A stretch of DNA of 46,805 nucleotides from an uncultured Flavobacteriaceae bacterium (GCA_905182835.1 CAJJDI010000005.1:1-46805); one strand, 5' to 3'. Shown: positions 18,019-27,531, numbered from the stretch's first letter. Notes: generated by a model from the letters alone, not told the origin. Made by a program: numbers and translations.

Positions 18019-20274
18019 ATGAATAAATACTTACTTGTTTTTGTAATTGTTTTCACATCTTGTGATAAGGACATAAATGTGAAAAACGATCATATTTCAT
18101 TATCATCACCATTTTATTTAGAGGATGAATCAAATGATTTAGTAACCTCGGATTATATTATTAATACTCAAAATATTGATTCAGTATCAGGCTCTACTGG
18201 GCTCATTTTAAATTTGTCTACAAATAAAAGTTTGTTAAACATTCGTATTACTAAGCCCATTTCGCATTTATATAATATTAAAATTTGGACAGATGGAATA
18301 AGTACAGATATCCCTATTTTTAATAGTGAAAAATCAAATAAACAAATTGAATTATTAGATGTTGACAAGAAATATCAAAGTGTTTTATTAAAAGGCGAAT
18401 TTACAAATTGGCAACTAAAACGATTGAATTATAAAAAAGATAAATGGATTTATAATGCATTAGTTGAAAAGGGAGAACATCAGTATATCTTTTCAATTGA
18501 TGGAGTAGAGCGTTTAGATCTAAATAATTCAAGTCAAATAAGTAATGGTAGTGGGGGTTTTAATTCTGTTTTAAAAGTTGAAAGTTTTGAATCCGAGCTT
18601 CCGTTAGTTTATAGTGATGGCTTATTTGAAAATTCATTTAATGTAAGCTCAATAAATCAATTTACTAAAGCTCTTGTATATTTAGATAATAAGATTATTA
18701 AAGTTTATAATAATCAATTAGGCTCTAATACTGTAAAAATAATTCTTCCAAAAAATATTAAAAAAGGAAGGTCTTTAATCCGAGTTTATGTTGCTAATAA
18801 ATATGGCAGAGGAAATGACTTACTAATTCCATTACATGATGGCGAGATCATCACAAATACTAACAATCTACAAAGAACTGATTTTCATAATCAAATAATG
18901 TACTTTTTAATGGTTGATAGATTTTTAGATGGTGACATTTCTAATACTAAAAAACTCAGTAATGATAGCGTAAACTATAAGGCAGATTATTTTGGTGGTG
19001 ATCTACAAGGAGTTATAAATAAAATCAACAATAATTATTTTACTAATTTAGGTATAAATACAATTTGGCTATCTCCAATTACACAGAACCCAGAAGGCGC
19101 TTATGGTTTATGGAAAAATCCTTTAACTAAATTTTCTGCTTACCATGGCTACTGGCCTATATCCAACACTAAAATCGATTATAGGTTTGGAGATGACAGG
19201 ACGTTTAAAAAACTAATTACTAAAGCTCATGATAAAAATATAAATGTAATCTTGGATTATGTAGCTAATCATGTGCATATTGAACATCCATTATACAAAT
19301 CAAATCCAGACTGGGCAACAAGTCTTTATTTGCCAGATGGATCAATGAATACTGAAAAGTGGGATGATCACCGTTTAACAACTTGGTTTGATACATTTCT
19401 TCCAACATTAGATTTTAGTAAAAGAGAAGTGGTTGAGAAAATGACTGATTCGGCATCTTATTGGCTTACAAATTTTGATTTAGATGGATTTAGGCATGAT
19501 GCAACAAAACATATACAGTTAGATTTTTGGAGAACTCTAACTAAAAAGATTAAAAATAAGGTAGATAGACCTATTTTTCAGATTGGTGAAACTTACGGAA
19601 GTCCTGACTTAATTAAAAGTTATGTTAATTCAGGTATGTTAAATGGACAATTTGATTTTAATTTATATGATAGTTCTGTGCAAGCTTTTGCTAATCCTAA
19701 TTCAAGTTTCGTTGATTTATCAAACTCTCTTAAAAAAAGCCTTTATTACTATGGTTATAATCATTTAATGGGAAATATTACAGGCAATCAAGATCGTGCT
19801 AGATTTATTAGTTATGCATCAGGTGATTTGTCTTTTTCTGAAGACACTAAAAAAGCCGGATGGAGTAGAGAGATACTAATGAGTGATACAAATTCTTACA
19901 AAAAATTAGAAATGTTACATGCTTTTAATTTATTTATACCTGGTATTCCTAGTATTTATTATGGAGATGAATATGGAAGTATTGGTGGTAATGACCCAGA
20001 CAATAGAAAATTAATGAAATTTGAAGGTTTAGACTCAAATGAATTAAAATTAAAAGAAAAAGTAACTGAATTAATTAATGTTAGAAAATCTAATATGTCT
20101 ATCCTATACGGCACAACATCAGTTGAGTATGTTGAAAAGGATATTTTAGTTTTAAAGAGAAAATATTTTAACCAAACATCTTTGGCAATATTTAATAAAT
20201 CGGCTAAAGATTTTAGCTACAAGGACAACCTTATTACTGCTTATGATTTTAAAATTGTTATTTATGAAAATTAA
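18019..20274 (+). CDS. GH13 alpha-amylase-family lipoprotein with N-terminal E-set/CBM48-like module
   Basis: A 751-residue lipoprotein (lipobox VFTSC, C15) predicted on the outer membrane, in the role of SusG. After an unnamed N-terminal region, residues about 115-190 resemble a CBM48/AMPK-type module (LLKGEFTNW, GEHQYIFSIDG), followed by another beta domain to about 280. The GH13 barrel starts near 293: YFLMVDRFLDGD, FGGDLQGV, LDYVANHVH, nucleophile D494 (DGFRHDATK), acid/base E524 (QIGETYG) and a third acid D592. Region IV reads GNQDRARF, so the usual His before this Asp is Gln. IPSIYYGDEYG is conserved near the end. It is the last gene of the plus-strand operon. Confidence 0.9.
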   Translation: MNKYLLVFVIVFTSCDKDINVKNDHISLSSPFYLEDESNDLVTSDYIINTQNIDSVSGSTGLILNLSTNKSLLNIRITKPISHLYNIKIWTDGISTDIPIFNSEKSNKQIELLDVDKKYQSVLLKGEFTNWQLKRLNYKKDKWIYNALVEKGEHQYIFSIDGVERLDLNNSSQISNGSGGFNSVLKVESFESELPLVYSDGLFENSFNVSSINQFTKALVYLDNKIIKVYNNQLGSNTVKIILPKNIKKGRSLIRVYVANKYGRGNDLLIPLHDGEIITNTNNLQRTDFHNQIMYFLMVDRFLDGDISNTKKLSNDSVNYKADYFGGDLQGVINKINNNYFTNLGINTIWLSPITQNPEGAYGLWKNPLTKFSAYHGYWPISNTKIDYRFGDDRTFKKLITKAHDKNINVILDYVANHVHIEHPLYKSNPDWATSLYLPDGSMNTEKWDDHRLTTWFDTFLPTLDFSKREVVEKMTDSASYWLTNFDLDGFRHDATKHIQLDFWRTLTKKIKNKVDRPIFQIGETYGSPDLIKSYVNSGMLNGQFDFNLYDSSVQAFANPNSSFVDLSNSLKKSLYYYGYNHLMGNITGNQDRARFISYASGDLSFSEDTKKAGWSREILMSDTNSYKKLEMLHAFNLFIPGIPSIYYGDEYGSIGGNDPDNRKLMKFEGLDSNELKLKEKVTELINVRKSNMSILYGTTSVEYVEKDILVLKRKYFNQTSLAIFNKSAKDFSYKDNLITAYDFKIVIYEN

Positions 20275-20335
20275 ATTAGGAAATATATTAATTAGATCTT
20301 AATAATAAAGTTAATATTTCAGTCTAAATCAGTGA

Positions 20336-21076
20336 TTAGTTAAGCATCTTTTTTTTCTTCATTATTTTCAGTATTAGATATAAAATAACTGAGACTAAAG
20401 CACTGTAAAACCAATAATTACATTCAAAATATGTGATATCATTTATCATTACATTTTCAACCCAATCAAATAGCCAGAATAGTGCGAAAACCGCTACAAA
20501 TCCATTTTTCTCTTTTTTAATTACTTTTTTTAAATTGAATAAATATATAGGTTTTTTGTAATGTTTAAAATTCGATATAAACGCTGGTGTAACCTTTGAA
20601 TAATCCTTGTATTGATCTTGGAACTTAGCGATAATAAATTGCTCTTCGGCAAACATTATACGTTCATAGTATATGAAATAAAGAAGTGTAGATATAATTA
20701 TAAAATATAAGTTTAAGGTTAGCATAAGTACACCTAACCACATTAAGTAATTACCTACGTAAAGTGGATGTCTAACTAATGAGTACAGCCCGGTAGTGTT
20801 TAATTCTTCAGCAACTTGTCCAACATTGGTGTTTCTTCCTGAAGTTTTTGGTGGTGTGTGACCTACAACTTTAACTCTAATCAATAACCCCGTTAAGCTA
20901 ACAGCCAAACTAAATATTTTATAATTTTTAAAAATAAAATTATTCGATTCCTCGATATTAAATTTATCTGTAAATATGTATATAGTCAGTGTAATTATTA
21001 ACAGAAAAATAGGGATATAACTTCTTCTTTTAAAGAGAAAATTACCTTGATTTTGCATTTCTATATTTAATGACAT
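20336..21076 (-). CDS. Isoprenylcysteine carboxyl methyltransferase-like membrane protein
   Basis: A 246-residue integral membrane protein with about five to six hydrophobic segments. The block LYSLVRHPLYVGNYLMWLG followed by YYERIMFAEEQFIIAKFQDQYKDYSK is the signature of the ICMT/phospholipid methyltransferase superfamily (RHPxYxG, then ExxLxxxFGxxYxxY). Bacterial members are assigned as S-adenosylmethionine-dependent methyltransferases of lipids or of unknown substrates. It is convergent with the GH13 operon and divergent from the HI0933-type gene, so it is not part of the glucan locus. The substrate is not known. Confidence 0.8.
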   Translation of the reverse strand: MSLNIEMQNQGNFLFKRRSYIPIFLLIITLTIYIFTDKFNIEESNNFIFKNYKIFSLAVSLTGLLIRVKVVGHTPPKTSGRNTNVGQVAEELNTTGLYSLVRHPLYVGNYLMWLGVLMLTLNLYFIIISTLLYFIYYERIMFAEEQFIIAKFQDQYKDYSKVTPAFISNFKHYKKPIYLFNLKKVIKKEKNGFVAVFALFWLFDWVENVMINDITYFECNYWFYSALVSVILYLILKIMKKKKMLN

Positions 21077-21279
21077 AATTTGGGTTTAAGAAGTTTATAG
21101 ACATTAATATTTTACCCTAATATAATATTAATAATTAATTCACAAACTATTTGTTGCACTGCTAAATTTAGTATTTGAAATTTATGATAGTTAATTTTAT
21201 CTTATTTAATTTATTTTAATCTGAATGTTTAATAATTTGTTTCATTGATTTTTTACAATAATAATGGTTTATTTGTATT

Positions 21280-22494
21280 ATGGAAAAAGATGTTATAATT
21301 ATTGGAGGTGGAGCTGCAGGTTTTTTTGCAGCAATTAACATTGCGATATTAAATTCGAGCCTAAACATTTTAATTTTAGAGAGAGGCAGTGAAGGTTTAC
21401 AGAAAGTTAGAATATCTGGTGGTGGTCGATGTAATCTCACCCATGCTGAGTTTATACCTTCTGATTTGACTGCTAGCTACCCAAGAGGAAAAAAAGAATT
21501 ATTAGGTCCTTTTCATCAATTCATGACTGTTGATACTATGAAGTGGTTTGAAGATAGAGGGATTGAATTAAAAACAGAAGATGATGGAAGAGTATTCCCA
21601 ATTTCTAACACTTCTCAGACAATTGTTGATTGTTTTTTAAATGAAGCTAAAAAATTAAATATTCAAGTGCTATATAACCATTCTGTTAAAGATATTAGTA
21701 AACATAAAAATACTTGGCTACTAAGGACTAGCAATCAAGATTTTTATTCAAATAAAATTTTATTAACAACAGGGAGTAATCCAAAAATATGGAGTTTGAT
21801 TGAGAAATTAAATCATACAATAATTAAGCCCGTACCATCACTTTTTAGCTTTGACATTAAGGATGAGAGAATTAAATCTATACCTGGAGTTGTAGTTGAA
21901 GATGTGAATATTAAGGTCCTAAATTCTAAATTAAGTTCAGAAGGCCCATTACTTATTACTCATAAAGGAATGAGCGCACCATCAATTTTGAAACTATCGG
22001 CTTTTGGAGCCTTGGAGTTCGAATCAATGAATTATAAATTTGATATTTCAATTAATTTTATAAAAACTTCTTATTCAGACTGTTTGTCAACACTTAAGCT
22101 TGTTAAAAATGATATGTCAAAAAAAATGACAATAAACTCTCCTTTATTTAATTTACCTAAGAGGTTATGGAAAGAGTTAGTAATTTCTTCAGGGATTAAT
22201 ACTATAACAATTTGGGCAGATTTAAATAAATCTCAATTAGATATTTTGGCAACCCAACTCACATCTTCTATTTTTAAAGTTCAAGGAAAAAGTACTTTTA
22301 AAGAGGAATTTGTTACTGCTGGTGGAGTAGATTTAAAAGAGATTAATTTCAAAACATTTGAAAGTAAAATTAATGACAATTTATTTTTTGCTGGTGAAAT
22401 TCTGAATATAGATGCTGTAACTGGTGGGTTTAATTTTCAAAATGCATGGACAGGAGCTTATATTGCTTCTAGATCCATTTCTGAAGCATCATAG
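21280..22494 (+). CDS. HI0933-family NAD(P)/FAD-dependent flavoprotein
   Basis: A 404-residue cytoplasmic flavoprotein. The FAD-binding dinucleotide fold opens with VIIIGGGAAGFFAAI. The family hallmark VRISGGGRCNLTHAE follows at about residues 47-61, and the C-terminal block has FVTAGGVDLKEI, FFAGEILNIDAVTGGFNFQNAWTGAYIAS. This matches the HI0933/YhiN (BaiN-like) family, in which some members reduce bile-acid intermediates but most have no assigned substrate. It is separated from the next plus-strand gene by 41 bases and could be transcribed together with it. There is no link to the flanking polysaccharide loci. Confidence 0.88.
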   Translation: MEKDVIIIGGGAAGFFAAINIAILNSSLNILILERGSEGLQKVRISGGGRCNLTHAEFIPSDLTASYPRGKKELLGPFHQFMTVDTMKWFEDRGIELKTEDDGRVFPISNTSQTIVDCFLNEAKKLNIQVLYNHSVKDISKHKNTWLLRTSNQDFYSNKILLTTGSNPKIWSLIEKLNHTIIKPVPSLFSFDIKDERIKSIPGVVVEDVNIKVLNSKLSSEGPLLITHKGMSAPSILKLSAFGALEFESMNYKFDISINFIKTSYSDCLSTLKLVKNDMSKKMTINSPLFNLPKRLWKELVISSGINTITIWADLNKSQLDILATQLTSSIFKVQGKSTFKEEFVTAGGVDLKEINFKTFESKINDNLFFAGEILNIDAVTGGFNFQNAWTGAYIASRSISEAS

Positions 22495-22535
22495 TTTTTT
22501 TTCGTATTTTTAGCAACACCTTAATCATATGAATA

Positions 22536-24674
22536 ATGAAATCTTTACTTTTACCTTTTTTTATAACTTTCTCAATTTTATTCTCCTGTAATACTAAACC
22601 TACAAAAACATCTATGTCAGAATCTAGTAAACCCCCATTAGCCAAACAAATCTCGAAGGAACTAAAAATTCATGGTGATGTCAGAATAGATGAATTTTAT
22701 TGGTTAAATGATCGTGAGAACCCAGAAGTTATTGATTATCTCAACAAAGAAAATGATTATTATAAACAAGAAACTCAACATACAAAAAAATTCCAAGAAG
22801 ATTTATTTGATGAAATGAAATCAAGAATTAAAGAAGACGATAGCTCGGTTCCTTATAAATACAATGGATATTGGTATATAACTAAATATGAAAAAGGAAA
22901 AGACTATCCTATTTATACAAGAAAAAAAGAAAGTTTAGACTCTAAAGAAGAACTTCTGTTTGATTGTAATATAATGGCAAAAGATCATTCATATTTTAGA
23001 TTAGTAGGGCTTAATGTTAGTCCAAATAATCAATTTATTTCTTATGGATTAGATACAACTGGTAGAAGACAATATAACCTTCGAATTAAAGACCTTAAAT
23101 CCAATAAGGTTTTTAAAGAAGAAATATGGAATACAACAGGTGGTAGTACTTGGGCTAATGATAATAAAACTTTGTTTTATTCCCTTAAAGATGAAACAAC
23201 CTTAAGGTCTGGGGCTATTTATAAGCACCGTCTAAATACTAGCCCAGAAAATGATGAATTAGTTTTTGAAGAAAAGGATGATACTTTCGGAGTAGGAGTT
23301 TATAAAACAAAATCTCAAAAGTATTTAGTAATATCTAGTTATAGTACATTAACCACTGAATATCAGATTTTAAATGCTGATAATCCAGATGGTACCTTTA
23401 AAGTGTTTCAGGCTAGAACTAGAGGCTTAGAATATAGTATATCACATTTTGAAAACTCTTTTTATATAGTTTCAAATATTGATAATGCACAAAATTTTAA
23501 ACTCTCTAAAACTTCAGAAAATAATACCGAAAAAACAAATTGGGTTGATGTTATTTCTCACAGAGATGATGTCTTATTAGAAGGAGTTGATATATTTAAA
23601 GATTTTCTAGTTGTTTCTGAGCGTGAAAATGGTTTAAATAAAATAAAAATATCTACTTGGGATAAGTCAACTAGTTACTACCTTCCATTTAATAGTGAAA
23701 CATATACAGCCTATACAACTTCAAATATTGACTTTGAAACTACTAAATTACGTTATGGGTATCAATCACTAGTAACTCCTTCATCTGTAATCGAATTTGA
23801 CATGATTACTAAAGAAAAACATGTTTTAAAAGAACAAGAAGTTTTAGATGTTGATTTTAATAAAGAAAATTATACTTCAAAACGTTTATGGGCTAATGCC
23901 TCGGATGGATCCAAAATTCCTATTTCTTTAGTGCATCATGTGGATACAGAAATAAATTCAAATACCCCATTATTATTATATGCTTATGGTTCTTATGGAT
24001 CTACTATAGACCCTTATTTTTCAACGGTTCGTCTGAGTTTGTTAAATAGAGGTTTTGTTTATGCGATTGCACATATTAGAGGGGGGGAATATATGGGTCG
24101 TCAATGGTACGAAGATGGTAAACTATTTAAAAAGATAAATACGTTTACTGATTTTATAGATAGTTCGAAGTTTTTAATTAATAATAAATACACCAGTCCT
24201 GAGCATCTTTATGCTATGGGAGGGAGTGCAGGCGGATTACTTATGGGGGCGGTTATAAATATGGCCCCAGAACTTTATAATGGAGTAGTTGCTCAGGTTC
24301 CTTTTGTGGATGTTATAACCACAATGCTAGATGATACTATTCCTTTAACTACTGGTGAGTATGATGAGTGGGGGAACCCTAATGATAAAGAGTATTATGA
24401 TTATATTAAAACCTATTCTCCTTATGACAACATAACTAATAAAATGTATCCTAATTTACTTGTTACTACAGGACTTTATGATTCACAAGTTCAATATTGG
24501 GAGCCTGCAAAATGGGTAGCTCGTTTAAGAATGGCTGACAAGAACACCTCTAAGTTGTACTTACATACAAATATGGATGCAGGTCATGGTGGCGCTTCTG
24601 GGCGATTTGAATCATTAAAAGAAGTGGCGTCTGAGTATGCGTTTTTACTAGATCTGGAATTAATTAATAATTAG
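22536..24674 (+). CDS. S9A prolyl oligopeptidase / oligopeptidase B-like lipoprotein
   Basis: A 712-residue serine peptidase. The N-terminus carries a lipoprotein signal (LFSC, C18), so it acts outside the cytoplasm. Residues about 35-440 are the beta-propeller (DEFYWLNDRENPEVIDYL). The alpha/beta-hydrolase domain holds the triad S564 (MGGSAGG), D649 (GLYDSQVQYWEPAKW) and H684 (DAGHGGASGRF). TTMLDDTIPLTTGEYDEWGNP is characteristic of the oligopeptidase B/protease II branch, which cuts after basic residues; exact specificity cannot be read here. It ends in TAG. The same reading frame stays open for another 39 codons beyond the stop. Confidence 0.9.
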   Translation: MKSLLLPFFITFSILFSCNTKPTKTSMSESSKPPLAKQISKELKIHGDVRIDEFYWLNDRENPEVIDYLNKENDYYKQETQHTKKFQEDLFDEMKSRIKEDDSSVPYKYNGYWYITKYEKGKDYPIYTRKKESLDSKEELLFDCNIMAKDHSYFRLVGLNVSPNNQFISYGLDTTGRRQYNLRIKDLKSNKVFKEEIWNTTGGSTWANDNKTLFYSLKDETTLRSGAIYKHRLNTSPENDELVFEEKDDTFGVGVYKTKSQKYLVISSYSTLTTEYQILNADNPDGTFKVFQARTRGLEYSISHFENSFYIVSNIDNAQNFKLSKTSENNTEKTNWVDVISHRDDVLLEGVDIFKDFLVVSERENGLNKIKISTWDKSTSYYLPFNSETYTAYTTSNIDFETTKLRYGYQSLVTPSSVIEFDMITKEKHVLKEQEVLDVDFNKENYTSKRLWANASDGSKIPISLVHHVDTEINSNTPLLLYAYGSYGSTIDPYFSTVRLSLLNRGFVYAIAHIRGGEYMGRQWYEDGKLFKKINTFTDFIDSSKFLINNKYTSPEHLYAMGGSAGGLLMGAVINMAPELYNGVVAQVPFVDVITTMLDDTIPLTTGEYDEWGNPNDKEYYDYIKTYSPYDNITNKMYPNLLVTTGLYDSQVQYWEPAKWVARLRMADKNTSKLYLHTNMDAGHGGASGRFESLKEVASEYAFLLDLELINN

Positions 24675-24969
24675 TGGAGTATTATAACCCCTTTAAAAAA
24701 TAGATATAAAGCTATTTCTCCTTTGTTTACGGAATTAAAAAACGCTAGTGATAGACTAAATGATGGAAAAGACGATGATATTTGGAAAGTCTAATCTACT
24801 TATAACAATGTGTATAGTGGATAGCTTTAAATTTCACAAAAATTATAATGATTAGTTAATGTTAAGCATAAGTTAAAGTTTAATTATTAACAAAAAATTA
24901 ATAAAATCATCTAATATAAATTTCATTCTTTGCAAATTAAATTTAACCTAAAAATCAAAAACTCATTTT

Positions 24970-25482
24970 ATGAAAAAATTAGTACTTATTTTAACAATTG
25001 CAATGACTTTAGTTATATCTAAAAATGTTATTGCACAAGGAACAATAGTAGATGTGGCTGTAGGAAACGAAGATTTTTCAACATTAGTAACTGCTTTAAA
25101 AGCAGCCGATTTAGTTGGTGCTTTGCAAGGTGATGGACCATTTACAGTTTTTGCTCCAACAAACGATGCTTTTGCAAAACTTGATTCGAATACATTAAGT
25201 TCTCTATTAGAGGCAAAAAATCAAAAATCATTAGCTAATATCTTAACATATCACGTGATATCTGGAAAGTTAACTGCAACTGATGTTGTATCTGCCCTGG
25301 AAAGTGGTAATGGTTCGGTTGATTTAACTGCATTAAACGGTCAAGTAATTAATGTTATGCAAAAAGATGGAAAAATCTGGTTGAAAGATTTAAATGGAAA
25401 TTACAGCGAAATTGTTGCAACGGATGTAATGGGTAGTAATGGTGTAATTCACGTGATAAACACGGTAGTGATGCCTAATTAA
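24970..25482 (+). CDS. Secreted fasciclin-domain protein
   Basis: A 170-residue exported protein with a signal peptide ending VIAQG and one FAS1 (fasciclin) domain at about residues 30-168. Landmarks are FSTLVTALKAADLVGALQGDGPFTVFAPTNDAFAKL (FAS1 H1-like box) and NGVIHVINTVVMP (H2 box). Such proteins act in surface adhesion or cell-envelope interactions; the exact role here is unknown. It is a single-gene unit with a strong terminator just downstream. Codon use looks more GC-favouring than its neighbours, which may reflect high expression. Confidence 0.92.
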   Translation: MKKLVLILTIAMTLVISKNVIAQGTIVDVAVGNEDFSTLVTALKAADLVGALQGDGPFTVFAPTNDAFAKLDSNTLSSLLEAKNQKSLANILTYHVISGKLTATDVVSALESGNGSVDLTALNGQVINVMQKDGKIWLKDLNGNYSEIVATDVMGSNGVIHVINTVVMPN

Positions 25483-25504
25483 TTGAAATTATTTGTTAGA
25501 AAAA

Positions 25505-25538
25505 AGTAAAGCCTCATTAATTTGAGGCTTTTTTTTTA
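25505..25538 (+). terminator. Rho-independent terminator of the fasciclin gene
   Basis: AAAGCCTCA (25508-25516) pairs perfectly with TGAGGCTTT (25523-25531) across a 6-base loop, followed by a run of T. It begins about 25 bases after the fasciclin stop codon. The A residues in front allow some bidirectional use for the small minus-strand gene that ends at 25540. Confidence 0.9.
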
Positions 25539-25539
25539 A

Positions 25540-25689
25540 TTATTTTTTATTTCGCTTATTGTAGTTTTTGTCTCCACGAGTTTTAGGTTTTTTATATTTT
25601 GCAGCCATTTTAAACTTGTAAGAGCCACCTTTATTTTCTTTACTATTTTTTTTTGATTTCTCGTGTGTGCTTTCAGATTTTGATTTCAT
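25540..25689 (-). CDS. Small basic protein, 49 residues, unknown function
   Basis: An ATG-started frame of 49 codons ending in TAA. The translation begins MKSKSESTHEKSKKNSKENK and continues GGSYKFKMAAKYKKPKTRGD, ending KNYNKRNKK. It is extremely rich in Lys, Arg, Asn and Ser with no hydrophobic segment, so probably a soluble, nucleic-acid-associating or disordered protein. The composition is orderly (an acidic/polar first half and a basic Gly/Tyr/Lys second half) and it ends exactly at the fasciclin terminator. I take it to be a real small gene, but function is unknown. Confidence 0.6.
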   Translation of the reverse strand: MKSKSESTHEKSKKNSKENKGGSYKFKMAAKYKKPKTRGDKNYNKRNKK

Positions 25690-25876
25690 GGTATAAAGAA
25701 ATAATTGTTATAATTAATTTGGTATTTTTACAATATATAAAATGTTAGTTTAAGGATATGTTACTATGACTAATAATTAAACATACAAATGATTTTTATA
25801 AAACTATAACATATAAACTTTATATCTAAAAATTTAAAAACACTACTCAATTAATTTATAATCTGCAGTATTTTAT
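25690..25876. other. AT-rich spacer upstream of the small basic protein gene
   Basis: This stretch holds the presumed promoter of the 49-residue protein gene on the minus strand and leads to the candidate small-RNA promoter on the plus strand. No convincing open frame was found. Confidence 0.4.
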
Positions 25877-25884
25877 TATATTTG
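25877..25884 (+). promoter_or_regulatory. Bacteroidota-type -7 promoter element
   Basis: TATATTTG matches the TAnnTTTG -7 consensus of Bacteroidota exactly. No TTG -33 element is seen at the usual distance. No gene follows on the plus strand, so it may drive the candidate small RNA that follows. Confidence 0.4.
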
Positions 25885-25890
25885 CAATTC

Positions 25891-25958
25891 GGATTGCCAA
25901 ACCCGAATAATTGGTTGTTAGTCCTCTTTTAAGAAGACTTTCAACCTTTTATTATTTC
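25891..25958 (+). ncRNA. Candidate small RNA of about 65 nt, or a structured convergent terminator
   Basis: It begins just downstream of a consensus -7 element. A first weak hairpin (ATTCGG 25887-25892 with CCGAAT 25903-25908) is followed by a longer one: GGTTG 25913-25917 pairs with CAACC 25942-25946, then a TT/TT internal loop, then AGTCCTCTT 25920-25928 with AAGAAGACT 25931-25939 (one C-A mismatch, innermost bases forming the loop). TTTTATTATTT follows, as in a terminator. The same hairpin could also end the minus-strand flavoprotein gene, and on that strand the mismatch becomes a G-U pair. Confidence 0.28.
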
Positions 25959-25971
25959 TACTTTAGAATTA

Positions 25972-27531
25972 TTATTTCCATAATTTTATTGCAGCTTCTG
26001 CGCAACGTTCACCATCCATAGCTGCAGAAACAATTCCTCCAGCATATCCACCACCTTCTCCACAGGGAAACAACCCCTCTATCTGTATGTGTTCTAAATC
26101 TTCTTTTCTAGGTATATTTATTGGAGAAGAGGTTCTGGACTCCACTCCAATAATGTTTGCTTGTTCGGAATAATACCCATTCATTTTTTTGCCAAATGCT
26201 TGAAATCCCTTTCTCAACCTACTTCCTATAATCTTAGGTAAAAGGGAGTGTAGTGGCGCAGAATTTAAACCAGGCTGATATGAACAATCATTTAAGTTAG
26301 AAGATAATTTACCTTCTACAAAATCAGTAACTCGTTGTGCAGGAGCAGTTTGATTCCTTCCACCTGCGTAAAAAGCAATTTTTTCCAAATCTTTTTGAAA
26401 CTCTAAACCTTTTAAAGGTCCAAAATGTTCGTATTTTTTAAAATCTTTATCTATATCTAACTCTACAACAATACCAGAATTAGCATATTTATTATTTCTT
26501 CTAGATGGTGACATGCCGTTTACAACTACTTCACCTTCATTTGTTGCTGCAGGCACTATAAACCCACCAGGACACATACAAAAAGAATATACACCTCTAT
26601 TGTTAACCTGTTGTACTAAACTATATGCAGCTGCTGGAAGTAAGTTATCTCTTTCGCCTTGGCAATGGTATTGAATTTTGTCTATTATTTCTTGAGGATG
26701 TTCAACACGAACTCCCATTGCAAATGATTTTGCTTTTATTTCTATGTTTTTTTTATGTAATAATTCGTAAATATCCCTTGCTGAATGTCCCGTTGCTAGA
26801 ATCAAAGAATTTACAGTGAGTTCATTATTATTTTCAAGTCTAATTGCTTGTAATTTATTTTTAGAAATAACAAAATCTACGACGCGAGTATTAAAATGAA
26901 TTTCACCACCAAACTTTATAATTGTTTCACGAATTTTCTGTATAATCTTTGGCAATTTATTTGTACCAATATGAGGATGTGCATCTATTAATATTTGTTC
27001 GGTCGCTCCATGAAAGACTAGGTTTTCAAAGATCCTTCTAACATCACCTCTTTTTAAAGAACGGGTGTATAGTTTCCCGTCTGAATATGTCCCAGCACCA
27101 CCTTCACCAAAACAATAATTTGAATCCTCATTTACAACGTGATCTTGATTAATAGCACGTATATCACGTCTTCTATCTTGTACGTTTTTACCTCTCTCCA
27201 ATACAATTGGTTTGTATCCTAATTCTATACAGCGAAGTGCAGCATACATTCCAGCTGGACCAAATCCAATAATATGAATTTCTTTAGCCTTTGATACATC
27301 CTTGTAATCAAAAATGTAATCAGATTTTTCAGGAATTTGTTCATCAATGTAAACAGCAACTTTATAATTAAAGATTATTTCTTTTTTACGAGCATCTATA
27401 GATTTACGTAAAACTTTAACTGCAGATATTTCATTTGTATCCAGGTTTAATTTTTTTGAGGCTTTGAAAAAAAGAATATTTTCTTTACGTTCTTCAATTA
27501 AATTTACACGAAGCTGAATTTCTTTAACCAT
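25972..27531 (-). CDS. FAD-dependent dehydrogenase/oxidoreductase (COG2509 type)
   Basis: A 519-residue cytoplasmic flavoprotein. Residues about 1-85 are an N-terminal domain (VLRKSIDARKKEIIFNYKVAVYI) typical of this family. The FAD fold starts at about 88 (IHIIGFGPAGMYAALRCIELGYKPIVLERG). The block CFGEGGAGTYSDGKLYTR and the C-terminal LFPCGEGGGYAGGIVSAAMDGERCAEA are hallmarks of the uncharacterised FAD-dependent dehydrogenases grouped as COG2509. CMCPGG-VVPAA-like sequence (here FCMCPGGFIVPAATNEG) is also present. The reaction is not known for most members. It stands alone, read away from the second SusC gene. Confidence 0.88.
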   Translation of the reverse strand: MVKEIQLRVNLIEERKENILFFKASKKLNLDTNEISAVKVLRKSIDARKKEIIFNYKVAVYIDEQIPEKSDYIFDYKDVSKAKEIHIIGFGPAGMYAALRCIELGYKPIVLERGKNVQDRRRDIRAINQDHVVNEDSNYCFGEGGAGTYSDGKLYTRSLKRGDVRRIFENLVFHGATEQILIDAHPHIGTNKLPKIIQKIRETIIKFGGEIHFNTRVVDFVISKNKLQAIRLENNNELTVNSLILATGHSARDIYELLHKKNIEIKAKSFAMGVRVEHPQEIIDKIQYHCQGERDNLLPAAAYSLVQQVNNRGVYSFCMCPGGFIVPAATNEGEVVVNGMSPSRRNNKYANSGIVVELDIDKDFKKYEHFGPLKGLEFQKDLEKIAFYAGGRNQTAPAQRVTDFVEGKLSSNLNDCSYQPGLNSAPLHSLLPKIIGSRLRKGFQAFGKKMNGYYSEQANIIGVESRTSSPINIPRKEDLEHIQIEGLFPCGEGGGYAGGIVSAAMDGERCAEAAIKLWK

